A DNA stretch of 64,000 nt, from the NCBI GenBank assembly GCA_004020645.1, contig SAQL01000024.1, forward strand, positions 1-64,000, in the 5' to 3' direction. The notes beneath the pieces were generated by a model. It had not been told where the DNA came from, made no database searches, and saw nothing but the letters and a program-made list of their open reading frames with translations. Source of the stretch: Mesorhizobium sp. Its GTDB lineage: Bacteria > Pseudomonadota > Alphaproteobacteria > Rhizobiales > Rhizobiaceae. The first letter of the stretch is position 1; each line of letters starts with the position of its first letter. Both the position numbers and the translations under genes were made by a program. Positions 31,776 to 40,194 of this stretch are shown here, in pieces.

Positions 31776-33326
31776 TCACTTCGGCAGATCCTCCAGTGGC
31801 ATCGATATTTCGGCGAACACGCCTTCCGGCCGGAATTCGTGGGTCACTTCGCTGGAGATGACCTTGGCCAGGCTGCGGCGGATCAGGATCGAGCCGAAGC
31901 CGTGGCGTTCGGGCGAGGCAACTTCAGGCCCGCCGCTTTCGCGCCAGGTCAGCACCAGGCGCCGTGCGCCTTTCCGGCTCCGTGCCTGCCAGTCGAGATC
32001 GACCTTGCCCGAAGCCGCCGACAGCGATCCGTATTGCAGCGCGTTGCTGGCCAGCTCATGCAGGATCAGGCCAAGCCCGACTGCCTGGTCGGGCGAAAGC
32101 AGCAGATCGGCGCCCGAGATCGTCATGCGCGGCTGTGCGGCGGTGTCGAACGGTTTGACTTCGATCTGCACGAGTTCGCGAATGCCGATGCCGCGCCATT
32201 CGCGGTCGGACAGCAGGCTGTGGGCGGCGCCCAACGCCTGAAGCCTGGCGCTGAAGGCTTCGAGGAACTCGCTCGGCTGGCGGGCATGGCGAACGGTCTG
32301 CGTCGCCAGCGCCTGCACGGTCGCCAGCGTGTTCTTGACGCGATGGTTCAGCTCGCGCAGCAGGAGCCGTTGCCGCTCGTCGCCGAGCTTGCGCTCGGTG
32401 ATGTCGTAATTGACGCCGAAGATCAGCGTCGGCTTGCCGTTGGCGTCGCGCTCGATGACACGGCCGCGCGTAGCGAGCCAGCGCGGCGGAGTGAAACCCT
32501 TGACGCGGTATTCGCCAAAATAGTCGTCGCCGCCGGTCAGCGCGTCACGAAAGCGCGTCTCGGTCTGGTAGACATCGCGCGGGTCGATGGCGGCAAGGAT
32601 ATCGCGCGCCCGCAGCCGATTCGAGCGCGGCAGGCCGAACAGCTCGGACAACCGGACATCGCATTCGATCATATCGGTGTGGATATCCCATGCCCAGCTG
32701 GCGAGCGAGGCGGCATCGAGCGCGATGCCGCGCCGCTTTTCCTCGCGCGCCAGCGCCGCAGCGATGCTGGCGCCGTTGCGGGTGGCGTCCTTCAATGCGA
32801 ACAGGCTGGCGGCGAGGCCGGCGAGCGCCATCAACTGTTTGAGCTGGGCAGCAGACGGGGACGCGCGCGGCTTCCGGTCGAGCACGCAGAGCGTGCCGAT
32901 CCGGGCGCCCGCCACCACAATCGCCACACCCGCATAGAAACGGACATGGTGCTCGCCAGTGACCAGCGGGCTGGCGTTGAAACGTGGATCCGTGGTGGCG
33001 TCGGTCACCACCATCGGCTCGTCGCCGGCGGCAATGGCATGGGCGCAGAAAGACGTCTCGGTCGCCGCCTCGGTCTCATCCAGGCCGACACTGGATTTGT
33101 ACCATTGCCGCTCGACGTCGAGCAGCGTGACGAGCGCGATAGGCGCCTGCATCACCGCGGCGGCAAGACCGCTGATATGGTCGAAGTCGGGATCGGCCGC
33201 CGTGCCGAGTGCATCGAGACCGTGGAGTACGGCAAGCCGGTCCTGCGCCCTTACCACGCCAAGGACATCGATCGGCAGATTCGGCTTTATCACTACCCTG
33301 CTATCCACAAGGCCCCCAAAATGCAT
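31776..33326 (-). CDS. GAF-PAS HWE-family histidine kinase
   Basis: 516 aa, no membrane segment. A GAF domain at about residues 20-185 (VLHGLDALGTAADPDFDHISGL, SSVGLDETEAATETSFCAHAI, GTLCVLDRKPRA) is followed by a PAS/PAC domain (ALDAASLASWAWDIHTDMIE, PTLIFGVNYDITERKLGDERQ) and an HWE core: LLLRELNHRVKNTLATVQALATQ (His327), N-box LILHELASNALQYGSL, WRESGG and G-box GFGSILIRRSLAKV. GAF and PAS suggest cytoplasmic redox or light sensing. A flavin-binding cysteine (LOV NCRFL) is not seen. Likely another PhyR-activating kinase. No EcfG box was found before it. Confidence 0.88.
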   Translation of the reverse strand: MHFGGLVDSRVVIKPNLPIDVLGVVRAQDRLAVLHGLDALGTAADPDFDHISGLAAAVMQAPIALVTLLDVERQWYKSSVGLDETEAATETSFCAHAIAAGDEPMVVTDATTDPRFNASPLVTGEHHVRFYAGVAIVVAGARIGTLCVLDRKPRASPSAAQLKQLMALAGLAASLFALKDATRNGASIAAALAREEKRRGIALDAASLASWAWDIHTDMIECDVRLSELFGLPRSNRLRARDILAAIDPRDVYQTETRFRDALTGGDDYFGEYRVKGFTPPRWLATRGRVIERDANGKPTLIFGVNYDITERKLGDERQRLLLRELNHRVKNTLATVQALATQTVRHARQPSEFLEAFSARLQALGAAHSLLSDREWRGIGIRELVQIEVKPFDTAAQPRMTISGADLLLSPDQAVGLGLILHELASNALQYGSLSAASGKVDLDWQARSRKGARRLVLTWRESGGPEVASPERHGFGSILIRRSLAKVISSEVTHEFRPEGVFAEISMPLEDLPK

Positions 33327-33372
33327 CGGCTTGCAGCCCTTCGCGCCAGGCCGGTTGCCCGGCTCCGAAACC

Positions 33373-33397
33373 GGAACCTTCGCCTTGAGGAACCGTT
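33373..33397 (+). promoter_or_regulatory. EcfG-type promoter of the small membrane protein 33470-33670
   Basis: GGAAC (33373-33377), 16-bp spacer, CGTT (33394-33397), 73 bp before the ATG. Confidence 0.8.
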
Positions 33398-33469
33398 ACC
33401 CAACCACGTTTTGCCAGTCGCGCCCTGCCGGCACCAACATGCCGGCGCCAAACGATATGGAGGCTGATC

Positions 33470-33670
33470 ATGCCCAAGATCGTTCCTGAAGACAAAGCCC
33501 GCCAGGGACGCTGGGGGTGGCACACTTTCCGTATCCTGATCGCGGCGCTGCTGTTGGCGTTTATCGCCTGGGGCATCGCGGAGATTTACGGCAACATGAT
33601 TGACAAGACGTCGACAACCGAACAGGGCGAGCTTCCCAGGAACGAACAGGGCGAGATTCCCAAAGGCTGA
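33470..33670 (+). CDS. Small membrane protein under EcfG control
   Basis: 66 aa: a basic N-terminus (MPKIVPEDKARQGRWGW), one transmembrane helix (TFRILIAALLLAFIAWGIAEI), and a polar C-terminus with two similar short units (EQGELPRNEQGEIPKG). GGAGGCTG provides the ribosome-binding site. It belongs to the stress regulon by its promoter. The function is unknown. Confidence 0.75.
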   Translation: MPKIVPEDKARQGRWGWHTFRILIAALLLAFIAWGIAEIYGNMIDKTSTTEQGELPRNEQGEIPKG

Positions 33671-33699
33671 AGCCTTCCGATCGACTGTGCCGGGATGCA

Positions 33700-34620
33700 T
33701 CACGCGGCCTTCGCTTGGACGGCGCGCGCCGGGACGAGAACGTTCAGCGCGCCAGGGTGGATTTCGATCGTCGTTTCGCGGTCAAGCCCGACCAGTTCGC
33801 CATCCATGACGGCGCGGAATTTCTTGGCTGCCGAGTGGACTTTCAAAACGGCCCGGTCGGCCTGGTGGATTTCCACATGCTCACTGTCGCGCCATTTGCC
33901 GCGCGCCATGTCGAAGAGAACCCTGACCAGTTCGCCACGGCGCCGCGCCACCGTAACATAGATGCCGAGCACGCCGCCGGCGGGATTGTCGGCATAGGGC
34001 AGGTGACCCTCACCGAACAGATTGTTGGTGATGCCGATGCCGGTGGTGCGCGTCACGATCTCGGCTTCGCCGATGGTCAGCGTCACCTTCATTGCCGACG
34101 GGTTGTTGATCGCCGCCCAGGCAGCCTTCACTGAAGCCCGCATCTTGCCCAATCGCGAGCCAAACGCCATGGTTTGGCGAAGCTGAACCATCCTGGCATG
34201 CATGCCGATCGAGAACTGATGCACGAATGGCTTGCCGTTGGCGGTTGCCATATCGACTGCGATCACCTCGCCGTCGGCAAAGGATTCCACGGCCGCGTCC
34301 AGGGTCTGTGGGATGCCGAGCCCGCGCGCGAACAGGTTCATCGTGCCAGCCGGTAAAATGGCAAGTGCCTTCTTCCTGCCCATCAACCGAGCCGCCGCAG
34401 CCGAAATGGTGCCGTCGCCGCCGCCGGCCAGCACAATGTCGACGCTGTGCTTCGAAGCGATGCGGTCCAGCGTTGCGACGATGTCCTTGCCGGCAATGAT
34501 GTCGATATCGATGGAGTGGCCTGCTGCCTCCAGCGCCTGGCGCATCCGGTCCGTGAAGGCGGAAAGATCGATCGTGCGCAGGGTGCCGCCCTCCTGGTTC
34601 AGCACCGCCGCAAATCGCAT
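33700..34620 (-). CDS. Diacylglycerol/sphingosine-kinase-type lipid kinase (DAGK_cat)
   Basis: 306 aa from the ATG at 34620. The ATP-binding nucleotide loop IVLAGGGDGTISAAAARLMG (GGDGT) and ALAILPAGTMNLFARGLGIP (P-G-T-x-N) are the signature of DAGK_cat enzymes. The C-terminal beta domain ends in FRAVMDGELVGLDRETTIEIHPGALNVLVPA. It phosphorylates a lipid, probably diacylglycerol or a related alcohol, at the inner membrane. GGAGCGGGG precedes this ATG. Alternative starts at 34650 and 34749 lack such a site. An EcfG promoter upstream makes lipid phosphorylation part of the stress output. Confidence 0.9.
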   Translation of the reverse strand: MRFAAVLNQEGGTLRTIDLSAFTDRMRQALEAAGHSIDIDIIAGKDIVATLDRIASKHSVDIVLAGGGDGTISAAAARLMGRKKALAILPAGTMNLFARGLGIPQTLDAAVESFADGEVIAVDMATANGKPFVHQFSIGMHARMVQLRQTMAFGSRLGKMRASVKAAWAAINNPSAMKVTLTIGEAEIVTRTTGIGITNNLFGEGHLPYADNPAGGVLGIYVTVARRRGELVRVLFDMARGKWRDSEHVEIHQADRAVLKVHSAAKKFRAVMDGELVGLDRETTIEIHPGALNVLVPARAVQAKAA

Positions 34621-34690
34621 CCCCCCGCTCCGTTTTTTCTTAGCGACCATTGCATAATCATCGGCCAGAACAGACCCAGCCATAGGCTGG

Positions 34691-34715
34691 AACGGGGCGG
34701 CTGAAAAAAAGTTCC
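34691..34715 (-). promoter_or_regulatory. EcfG-type promoter of the lipid-kinase gene
   Basis: Minus strand GGAAC (34715-34711), 16-bp spacer, CGTT (34694-34691), 71 bp before the ATG. Confidence 0.82.
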
Positions 34716-34810
34716 GCAGCTCTGACGAAAATACAGGAGCGAATCTCACCGGCCAAACGCATGATTGAGCGCGATTCGGGTGGTTTTTTCACGACGCTCG
34801 CCATGGTGTC

Positions 34811-34835
34811 GGAACAACGGCGCGGTCACGACGTT
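34811..34835 (+). promoter_or_regulatory. EcfG-type promoter of the PRC-barrel gene
   Basis: GGAAC (34811-34815), 16-bp spacer, CGTT (34832-34835), 76 bp before the ATG. Confidence 0.85.
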
Positions 34836-34910
34836 GTGACTATGTAACGCCGCGACCAATCTCCCACTCGGCGGCTCGTGGCGTGAACGAAATAACGCTC
34901 GAGGAGGATT

Positions 34911-36293
34911 ATGATGATCCGCACCCTTTTATCCACCACCGCACTGGCAGCGTTGCTTGCGACCGGTGCGTATGCGCAGGAGGCCACAACCCCGGCGCCG
35001 ACCCAGAATCCGGCGATTCAGGAGACCGCTCCGGCTGCGCCCGTTCCACGCGCCGAGGGCAGCTTGGTAACCAACATCGTCGGTGAATCGGTCTATAACG
35101 GCACAGGCGACGATGCCGAGAACATCGGTAATGTCAGTGATGTCGTCTTCGATGAAAACGGTCAGGCGAAATCCGTCGTCATCGGCGTCGGCGGCTTTCT
35201 TGGCGTCGGCACCAAGAATGTCACTTTCGACTACAGCAAGCTGCAATGGGCCGAACGGGGTGGCGACCGCTGGCTGATCGCCGAAACTACAAAGGATGAG
35301 CTGATGGCTCAGCCGGACTTCGACCGCAGGCCTTACGATCCGGCTCCTGCGGCCACCGACACCACGGCTACGGCTCCTCCAGCCCCTTCTGGCACGACCG
35401 CTCCGGCGGCTCCAGTCGAACCGGTTCCGGCCGAACCCGTGAAGCGTGCTGACGGTAACCTTGCCACCAACATCATCGGCGAAACCGTCTACAATGGCAC
35501 TGGCGACGACGCTCAAAACATCGGCGACGTGAACGACATCGTCCTGGCCAAGGATGGCAAGGCCGAGTCGCTGATCATCGGCGTCGGCGGCTTCCTTGAG
35601 ATTGGCGAAAAGAATGTCGCCTATGAGTTCGACAAGGCCAAGTGGGCGGAGAGGGAAGGCGATCGCTGGCTGGTGGCCGAGACCACGAGGGAGGGTCTGG
35701 AGGCGTTGCCGGAGTTCGACCGCAGGCCCTATGATCCCGCCCCGGCGACAACCGCATCGACTGACGCGGCGACGCCGGCGCCGGTGACCACCACCCCTGC
35801 TGTCACTCCAGCCCCGGCGGAGAAGACCGCGGAAGCCCCGGCGGCAACGCCTGAGCCCGCTGCTCCGGCTCCAATGGACAAGACAGCCGAGGCTCCGGCT
35901 GCAGCAGCGCCTGAGGCCACCCCCGACCAGACGCAGACCGCGGCGATCGACAAGTCGGCGCTGACCGAAATGCCGGTCGACAAAATTCGCTCCGAGGATC
36001 TGGTTGGAACCACCGTCTATGGCGCCAACGATGTCAACCTCGGCGAGATTGGCGACGTCGTGCTGACGGGCGACAAGAAGGTCGACGCCGTCATCATCGA
36101 CGTCGGCGGTTTCCTAGGCGTTGGCGAGAAGGAAGTGGCAATCGGCATGGACAATCTTAAGTTCATGACCGACAAGGATGGCAACCGCTATCTCTACACG
36201 AACTTCACCAAGGAGCAGCTCGAGGCGCAGGCCCCCTATGACAAGGCCACATATGTGCAAAACCGCGACACACAGCGCATGATGATGCGGTAG
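34911..36293 (+). CDS. Triple PRC-barrel exported protein
   Basis: 460 aa. A signal peptide (MIRTLLSTTALAALLATGAYAQE) is followed by three PRC-barrel domains. The first two are near copies (NIVGESVYNGTGDDAENIG and NIIGETVYNGTGDDAQNIG, each ending FDRRPYDPAP); the third is more diverged (LVGTTVYGANDVNLGEIGDVVL). Between them are linkers rich in Ala, Pro, Thr and Glu, the second about 75 aa long. PRC-barrels bind protein or RNA partners and occur in envelope stress proteins. GAGGAGG lies before the paired ATG codons (34911, 34914). It is transcribed by an EcfG promoter and ends at a strong terminator. Confidence 0.9.
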   Translation: MMIRTLLSTTALAALLATGAYAQEATTPAPTQNPAIQETAPAAPVPRAEGSLVTNIVGESVYNGTGDDAENIGNVSDVVFDENGQAKSVVIGVGGFLGVGTKNVTFDYSKLQWAERGGDRWLIAETTKDELMAQPDFDRRPYDPAPAATDTTATAPPAPSGTTAPAAPVEPVPAEPVKRADGNLATNIIGETVYNGTGDDAQNIGDVNDIVLAKDGKAESLIIGVGGFLEIGEKNVAYEFDKAKWAEREGDRWLVAETTREGLEALPEFDRRPYDPAPATTASTDAATPAPVTTTPAVTPAPAEKTAEAPAATPEPAAPAPMDKTAEAPAAAAPEATPDQTQTAAIDKSALTEMPVDKIRSEDLVGTTVYGANDVNLGEIGDVVLTGDKKVDAVIIDVGGFLGVGEKEVAIGMDNLKFMTDKDGNRYLYTNFTKEQLEAQAPYDKATYVQNRDTQRMMMR

Positions 36294-36312
36294 TTTACTC
36301 CAACGACGAAGG

Positions 36313-36346
36313 AGGCCCGTGCCGGCAAAGGCGCGGGCCTTTTTTT
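36313..36346. terminator. Intrinsic terminator after the PRC-barrel gene
   Basis: AGGCCCG (36313-36319) pairs with CGGGCCT (36334-36340) and is followed by seven T. The adjacent minus-strand sulfatase gene ends at 36345, so the structure sits between convergent genes. Confidence 0.88.
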
Positions 36347-37937
36347 ATGACTGGAAAGGTGGCAGTCCGGCGACGTGGCCGACAACGCCGTCCTCGGTCA
36401 GTTCGGCAAGCGCCAGCGACTGATCGAGATGTTCGGCCCGCCAGGCAAGCAACCTTTCGGCAAGCTCCAGCCGGACCGGCAGATAGGCCGGGTCGGCAGC
36501 GACATTGGTTAGTTCGTCCCGATCCTGCTCCAGGTCGAACAGCAGCGGCGGCAGGCCGCCACCGAAATGTACATATTTGAATTCCTTCGTGCGTATGACG
36601 GCCAGATTGCACTGGCGCGGACCGATGCCGAAATGGCGCTCGGCATGACCATCGGCAACCGAGCGGAAATCGAACTCCCAATGCGCGGCCTCGCGCCAGT
36701 TGTCCGGCTCCCCGGCATCCAGGAACGGCTTCAGCGACTGTCCGTCGAGATGCGGCGGGGTTTCCTCGCCAAGCAGATCGAGCAAGGTCGGCGCTATGTC
36801 CACCGCCTCGGTGAAGCGGTCGACGCTGGCGCCGGCCGCTTTGTGGCGACGCGGGTCGCGGACGATCAGCGGAATATGATAACTGCCGTCGAAGAAGCCG
36901 CCCTTGCCCAGCATGTAATGGTCGCCCATCATTTCGGCATGGTCGGAGGTCAGCACGACGATGGTGTCATCCCAGGCATCCGCTGCCTTGACTGCCTGCC
37001 AGATACGGCCAAGCTGCGCGTCGACTTCCGAGATCATGCCGTAATAGAGCGCGCGGATGCGGCGAAAATCGTCGTCGCCCCAGTCGCGCACCTTGCCCTC
37101 GGCGCCGGGGCGGAAATTCGAACGCTCCTGCAGGTCAAGGTTGTGGGCAAGGTAGGGATGGCTTTCTGCCTCGGCCTGCCAACTCACGGCGCGGTGGAAA
37201 GCCGGTCCCTCGGCAGGATCATACATGCTGTTGTAGGGTTCCGGCACGATGAACGGCGGATGCGGGCTGAGGAAGGAAAGATGCGCGAACCACGGTGTAT
37301 CGCGCTCCTGTTCGCCAAGCCAGCGGAGGAATTCGCCGGTCAGGAAAGCGGCTGGGGTTTCGTCCTTCGAGTAGACGGGCGGCGCGTTGGTCACCGCGCT
37401 GTCGGTCGTGCCTCCAAGCTCGTCCGCTGGGCGATGGATGTCGGGAAAGCCGGCGCCGCTATCGATGCCGCGCGCCTTGAGCCACGACAGCCACGGTTTC
37501 TGGTGCTCGGGCAGGAGTTGGCGCACGGTGAAGCCGGGCAGCACGCCTTCGTAGCTTTTCAGCCGCGGGTCGCCCGGCGCCAGCGTGCGCGGATCGGGCG
37601 ATGCGTCGGTATAGCCGAACAGCGTCGGATCATAGCCGAGGCTGCGCGCCGAAAGCGCGATGTTGCCGTGGCGGGCGTCGAGCGGCGTGCCGTTGCGGCA
37701 GACGCGGTTGTTCATCTGGTAGAGGCCAGTGTAGAGGCAGGCGCGTGCCGGCGAGCAGGGCGCCGCGCCGCCATAATGCTGTCGAAACAGTACACCCTCG
37801 GCGGCGAGCGCGTCGGCATTCGGCGTCCGCACCTCCTTGTGGCCTGCCGCCGACAGGCAGTCGCCGCGCCACTGATCGCAGGTGATCAGGAGAACATTCA
37901 GGCGTCTGTCTTTTCTGACCAATGCTGTATCCTTCAT
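36345..37937 (-). CDS. Sulfatase / phosphonate-monoester-hydrolase-like enzyme
   Basis: 530 aa, alkaline-phosphatase superfamily. The N-terminal metal site is NVLLITCDQWRGDCL, followed by the nucleophile motif APCSPARACLYTGLY (C-S-P-A-R), in which the Cys is normally converted to formylglycine by a separate enzyme. The second metal cluster is TIVVLTSDHAEMMGDHYMLGKGG. The family includes rhizobial phosphonate monoester hydrolases and choline or aryl sulfatases, and the overall length (about 515-530 aa, no signal peptide) is that of the cytoplasmic PMH-like group. The substrate is not assignable. The next gene upstream (38141, plus strand) is divergent from it. Confidence 0.85.
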   Translation of the reverse strand: MKDTALVRKDRRLNVLLITCDQWRGDCLSAAGHKEVRTPNADALAAEGVLFRQHYGGAAPCSPARACLYTGLYQMNNRVCRNGTPLDARHGNIALSARSLGYDPTLFGYTDASPDPRTLAPGDPRLKSYEGVLPGFTVRQLLPEHQKPWLSWLKARGIDSGAGFPDIHRPADELGGTTDSAVTNAPPVYSKDETPAAFLTGEFLRWLGEQERDTPWFAHLSFLSPHPPFIVPEPYNSMYDPAEGPAFHRAVSWQAEAESHPYLAHNLDLQERSNFRPGAEGKVRDWGDDDFRRIRALYYGMISEVDAQLGRIWQAVKAADAWDDTIVVLTSDHAEMMGDHYMLGKGGFFDGSYHIPLIVRDPRRHKAAGASVDRFTEAVDIAPTLLDLLGEETPPHLDGQSLKPFLDAGEPDNWREAAHWEFDFRSVADGHAERHFGIGPRQCNLAVIRTKEFKYVHFGGGLPPLLFDLEQDRDELTNVAADPAYLPVRLELAERLLAWRAEHLDQSLALAELTEDGVVGHVAGLPPFQS

Positions 37938-37990
37938 TGAAAAACGTGCCGCTCATGGAGCCGAATTTTTGTGGCGACGCAAGCCTGAGG

Positions 37991-38030
37991 TGTTCGCGAA
38001 ATGGTGAACAAAAACTGTCTTATTGTTCAC
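37991..38030. promoter_or_regulatory. Repeated TGTTCAC half-sites upstream of the dioxygenase operon
   Basis: Three half-sites: TGTTCGC (37991-37997), GTGAACA (38004-38010) and TGTTCAC (38024-38030). The second and third form an inverted repeat with a 13-bp gap, the first and second an inverted repeat with a 6-bp gap. The site lies between the divergent sulfatase and dioxygenase genes. A MarR/TetR-type operator is likely. No regulator gene is adjacent. Confidence 0.6.
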
Positions 38031-38140
38031 TTATAGAGCACAGTCCATCCTGTGTTTGTGGCCTTTGCCGCCGGCTGGCGGGTCCTCATATTGGCGTGGA
38101 GCGCGGCATGGGCCGCACAGGACAAGGGAAGGAGCAGGAA

Positions 38141-39073
38141 ATGCTCGACCAGATCAAGGGCCTGCATCACGTCACCTCGATGGCCAGGGATGCACGCCAG
38201 AACAATGAGTTCTTCACAAAAAAGCTCGGCCTGCGCCGGGTCAAGAAAACCGTCAATTTCGACGCGCCGGATGTCTACCATCTCTACTATGCCGACGAGG
38301 TCGGCACGCCCGGTTCGGTGATGACCTATTTTCCGTTCCCCAACATCGGCAAGGGCCGCCACGGCGTCGGCGAAGTCGGCACCACGATCTATTCGGTGCC
38401 CGAAGGCACGCTTGCCTATTGGGAAAAGCGTTTTGCCGATGAGGGCGTCGCCGGCCTCTCGCGCGACGAGAGCTTCGGCGAGAAGCGCCTTGGCTTCGCC
38501 GGTCCCGACGGCGACGGGTTTGCGCTGGTCGAGAACAAGGCCGACACCCGTACGCCGTGGGCGAAGGGCGATGTTCCCGCCGACGAGGCGATCCGCGGCT
38601 TTCACTCCGTGTCGCTCAGGCTGAAGGATGGCGGCGCCACGGAAGAGTTGCTGAAATTCATGGGCTATGAAGAAGTCGACACATCCGGCAGTGTAAAAAG
38701 GCTGGCGGTGAAGAACGGCAACGGCGCCAATATCGTCGACATCGAATCGCTGCCGGGCGCCGCTTTTGCCGATCTCGGCGCCGGCTCCGTCCACCACGTC
38801 GCCTTCGCCGTCGAAAACCGCGCCAAGCAGCTCGAAGTGCGCAAGGCGCTGATCGACACCGGCTATCAGGTGACGCCGGTGATCGATCGTGACTATTTCT
38901 GGGCGATCTATTTCCGCACGCCGGGCGGCGTGCTGTTCGAAGTCGCCACCAACGAGCCGGGCTTCGACCGCGACGAGGACACCGCCCATCTCGGCGAGGC
39001 GCTGAAGCTGCCATCGCAGCACCAGCATCTGCGGCCCTATCTCGAGCAACATTTGCAAAAGCTGGAAGGCTGA
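38141..39073 (+). CDS. Ring-cleaving (extradiol) dioxygenase, MhqO-like
   Basis: 310 aa from the ATG at 38141 (AAGGAGCAGGAA upstream). There are two VOC domains: the first begins GLHHVTSMARDARQNNEFFTKKLGLRRVKKTVNFD, the second IRGFHSVSLRLKDGGATEELLKFMGYEE. Metal ligands are GLHHVT (His), SVHHVAFAV (His) and a Glu in TPGGVLFEVATNEPGF. This is the ring-cleaving dioxygenase family of hydroquinone-type catabolism (MhqA/MhqO). The next genes, an esterase and a GNAT, complete an mhq-like cluster for quinone or catechol detoxification. That grouping is inferred from the Bacillus mhq operons. Confidence 0.87.
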   Translation: MLDQIKGLHHVTSMARDARQNNEFFTKKLGLRRVKKTVNFDAPDVYHLYYADEVGTPGSVMTYFPFPNIGKGRHGVGEVGTTIYSVPEGTLAYWEKRFADEGVAGLSRDESFGEKRLGFAGPDGDGFALVENKADTRTPWAKGDVPADEAIRGFHSVSLRLKDGGATEELLKFMGYEEVDTSGSVKRLAVKNGNGANIVDIESLPGAAFADLGAGSVHHVAFAVENRAKQLEVRKALIDTGYQVTPVIDRDYFWAIYFRTPGGVLFEVATNEPGFDRDEDTAHLGEALKLPSQHQHLRPYLEQHLQKLEG

Positions 39074-39083
39074 GGACAAGGCC

Positions 39084-39707
39084 ATGAGCAAGGACGCTTA
39101 CATCTACAACACACTGCCCGGTTCGCCTGATGGATCGCTGCTCTTCGTCTTCCATGGCACCGGGGCCGACGAGAGCCAGCTTCTGTCGCTCGGGCGTGAT
39201 CTCGCGCCGCAGGCGACCATCGTCTCGCCGCGCGGCGATGTCTCGGAACACGGAGCCGCGCGCTTCTTTCGCCGCACCGGCGAGGGCGTCTACGACATGG
39301 ACGACCTGGCGCGGGCGACGGACAAGATGGTTGGTTTCGTCAAGGCACATGTCGAGGCGGCAAAGCCCTCGTCGGTGCTTGGCCTCGGCTATTCCAACGG
39401 CGCCAACATCCTGGCCTCGGTGGTGTTCGCGGCGCCCTCTCTGTTCGATGCGGCGGTGCTGATGCATCCGCTGATTCCGTTCGAGCCGGAAATCGAGGGA
39501 AGTCTCGCCGGCCGCCGCATCCTGGTCACAGCAGGCAGGCGCGATCCGATCTGTCCGCCGAACCTGACCGCTCGGCTCGAAGCCTATTTGCGCGCCGATG
39601 GCGCCGATGTCACAGTGGAGTGGCACGATGGCGGCCATGAGGTGCAGTCGAACGAGATCGAGGCGGCGCGGCGGTTCCTGTCCGCTACGCCGGTAGAAGG
39701 AGCGTAA
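39084..39707 (+). CDS. Alpha/beta hydrolase, phospholipase/carboxylesterase family (MhqD-like)
   Basis: 207 aa. The serine-hydrolase motif GYSNG (residues about 108-112, in LGLGYSNGANILASVVF), catalytic Asp in AGRRDPICPP and His in WHDGGHEVQSNE are all present. The opening LLFVFHGTGADESQLLSLGRDL has the HGTG oxyanion motif. It follows the dioxygenase by 10 bp and precedes a GNAT by 3 bp, so the three are co-transcribed. MhqD-type esterases work with quinone-handling dioxygenases. Confidence 0.88.
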   Translation: MSKDAYIYNTLPGSPDGSLLFVFHGTGADESQLLSLGRDLAPQATIVSPRGDVSEHGAARFFRRTGEGVYDMDDLARATDKMVGFVKAHVEAAKPSSVLGLGYSNGANILASVVFAAPSLFDAAVLMHPLIPFEPEIEGSLAGRRILVTAGRRDPICPPNLTARLEAYLRADGADVTVEWHDGGHEVQSNEIEAARRFLSATPVEGA

Positions 39708-39710
39708 GCA

Positions 39711-40010
39711 ATGCTTGACCAATTGCCGGAGATCGAACTGGAGGATCGCGGTTCCAAGGGCCGTTATCTCTTGCGCGGGCCTGATGGCGCCGAGGCGGAG
39801 ATGACCTTCACCAAGATCGGCGAGCGCCAGATCATCATCGACCACACCGAGGTGCCGGATGCGTTTCGCGGCCAGGGCGCGGGGCTTCGCCTCGTTACCC
39901 GCGCCGTCGAGGACGCGCGCGCGGCGGGCAAGAAGATCATCCCGCTTTGTCCGTTCGCCAATGCCCAGTTCCATCGTCACCCGGAATGGGCCGACGTGCT
40001 GAAGCAATAG
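39711..40010 (+). CDS. Small GNAT N-acetyltransferase (YjdJ-like)
   Basis: 99 aa, the short GNAT subtype. It has the acetyl-CoA pyrophosphate-loop motif VPDAFRGQGAGLRLVTRAV and the C-terminal IIPLCPFANAQFHRHPEWADVLK, characteristic of the YjdJ/OatA-type family. Start codon ATG with GGAGCGTAAGCA before it. It lies three bases after the esterase. The acceptor is unknown. Confidence 0.88.
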   Translation: MLDQLPEIELEDRGSKGRYLLRGPDGAEAEMTFTKIGERQIIIDHTEVPDAFRGQGAGLRLVTRAVEDARAAGKKIIPLCPFANAQFHRHPEWADVLKQ

Positions 40011-40194
40011 CGCTGGTCCTACCCACAGGCCTTAGCCCGCGATGACGGTTGAGGGCGGGCAGCCACAAGGGCATCCATCGCTGTGGCATTTGCGCAGATC
40101 GCCTGTCTGCCCAGTGGGTTGTCTTGCCTAGTGGGTATCGCCTTGCCTAAGTAGGTATATTGCCGCCCGACCAATCGAACCGAATGATCCCTTG

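Noticed and set aside
33391-33412. Second GGAAC/CGTT pair at 33389
   Set aside because: The spacing is only 13 bp; the overlapping 33373-33397 set has the correct 16 bp.
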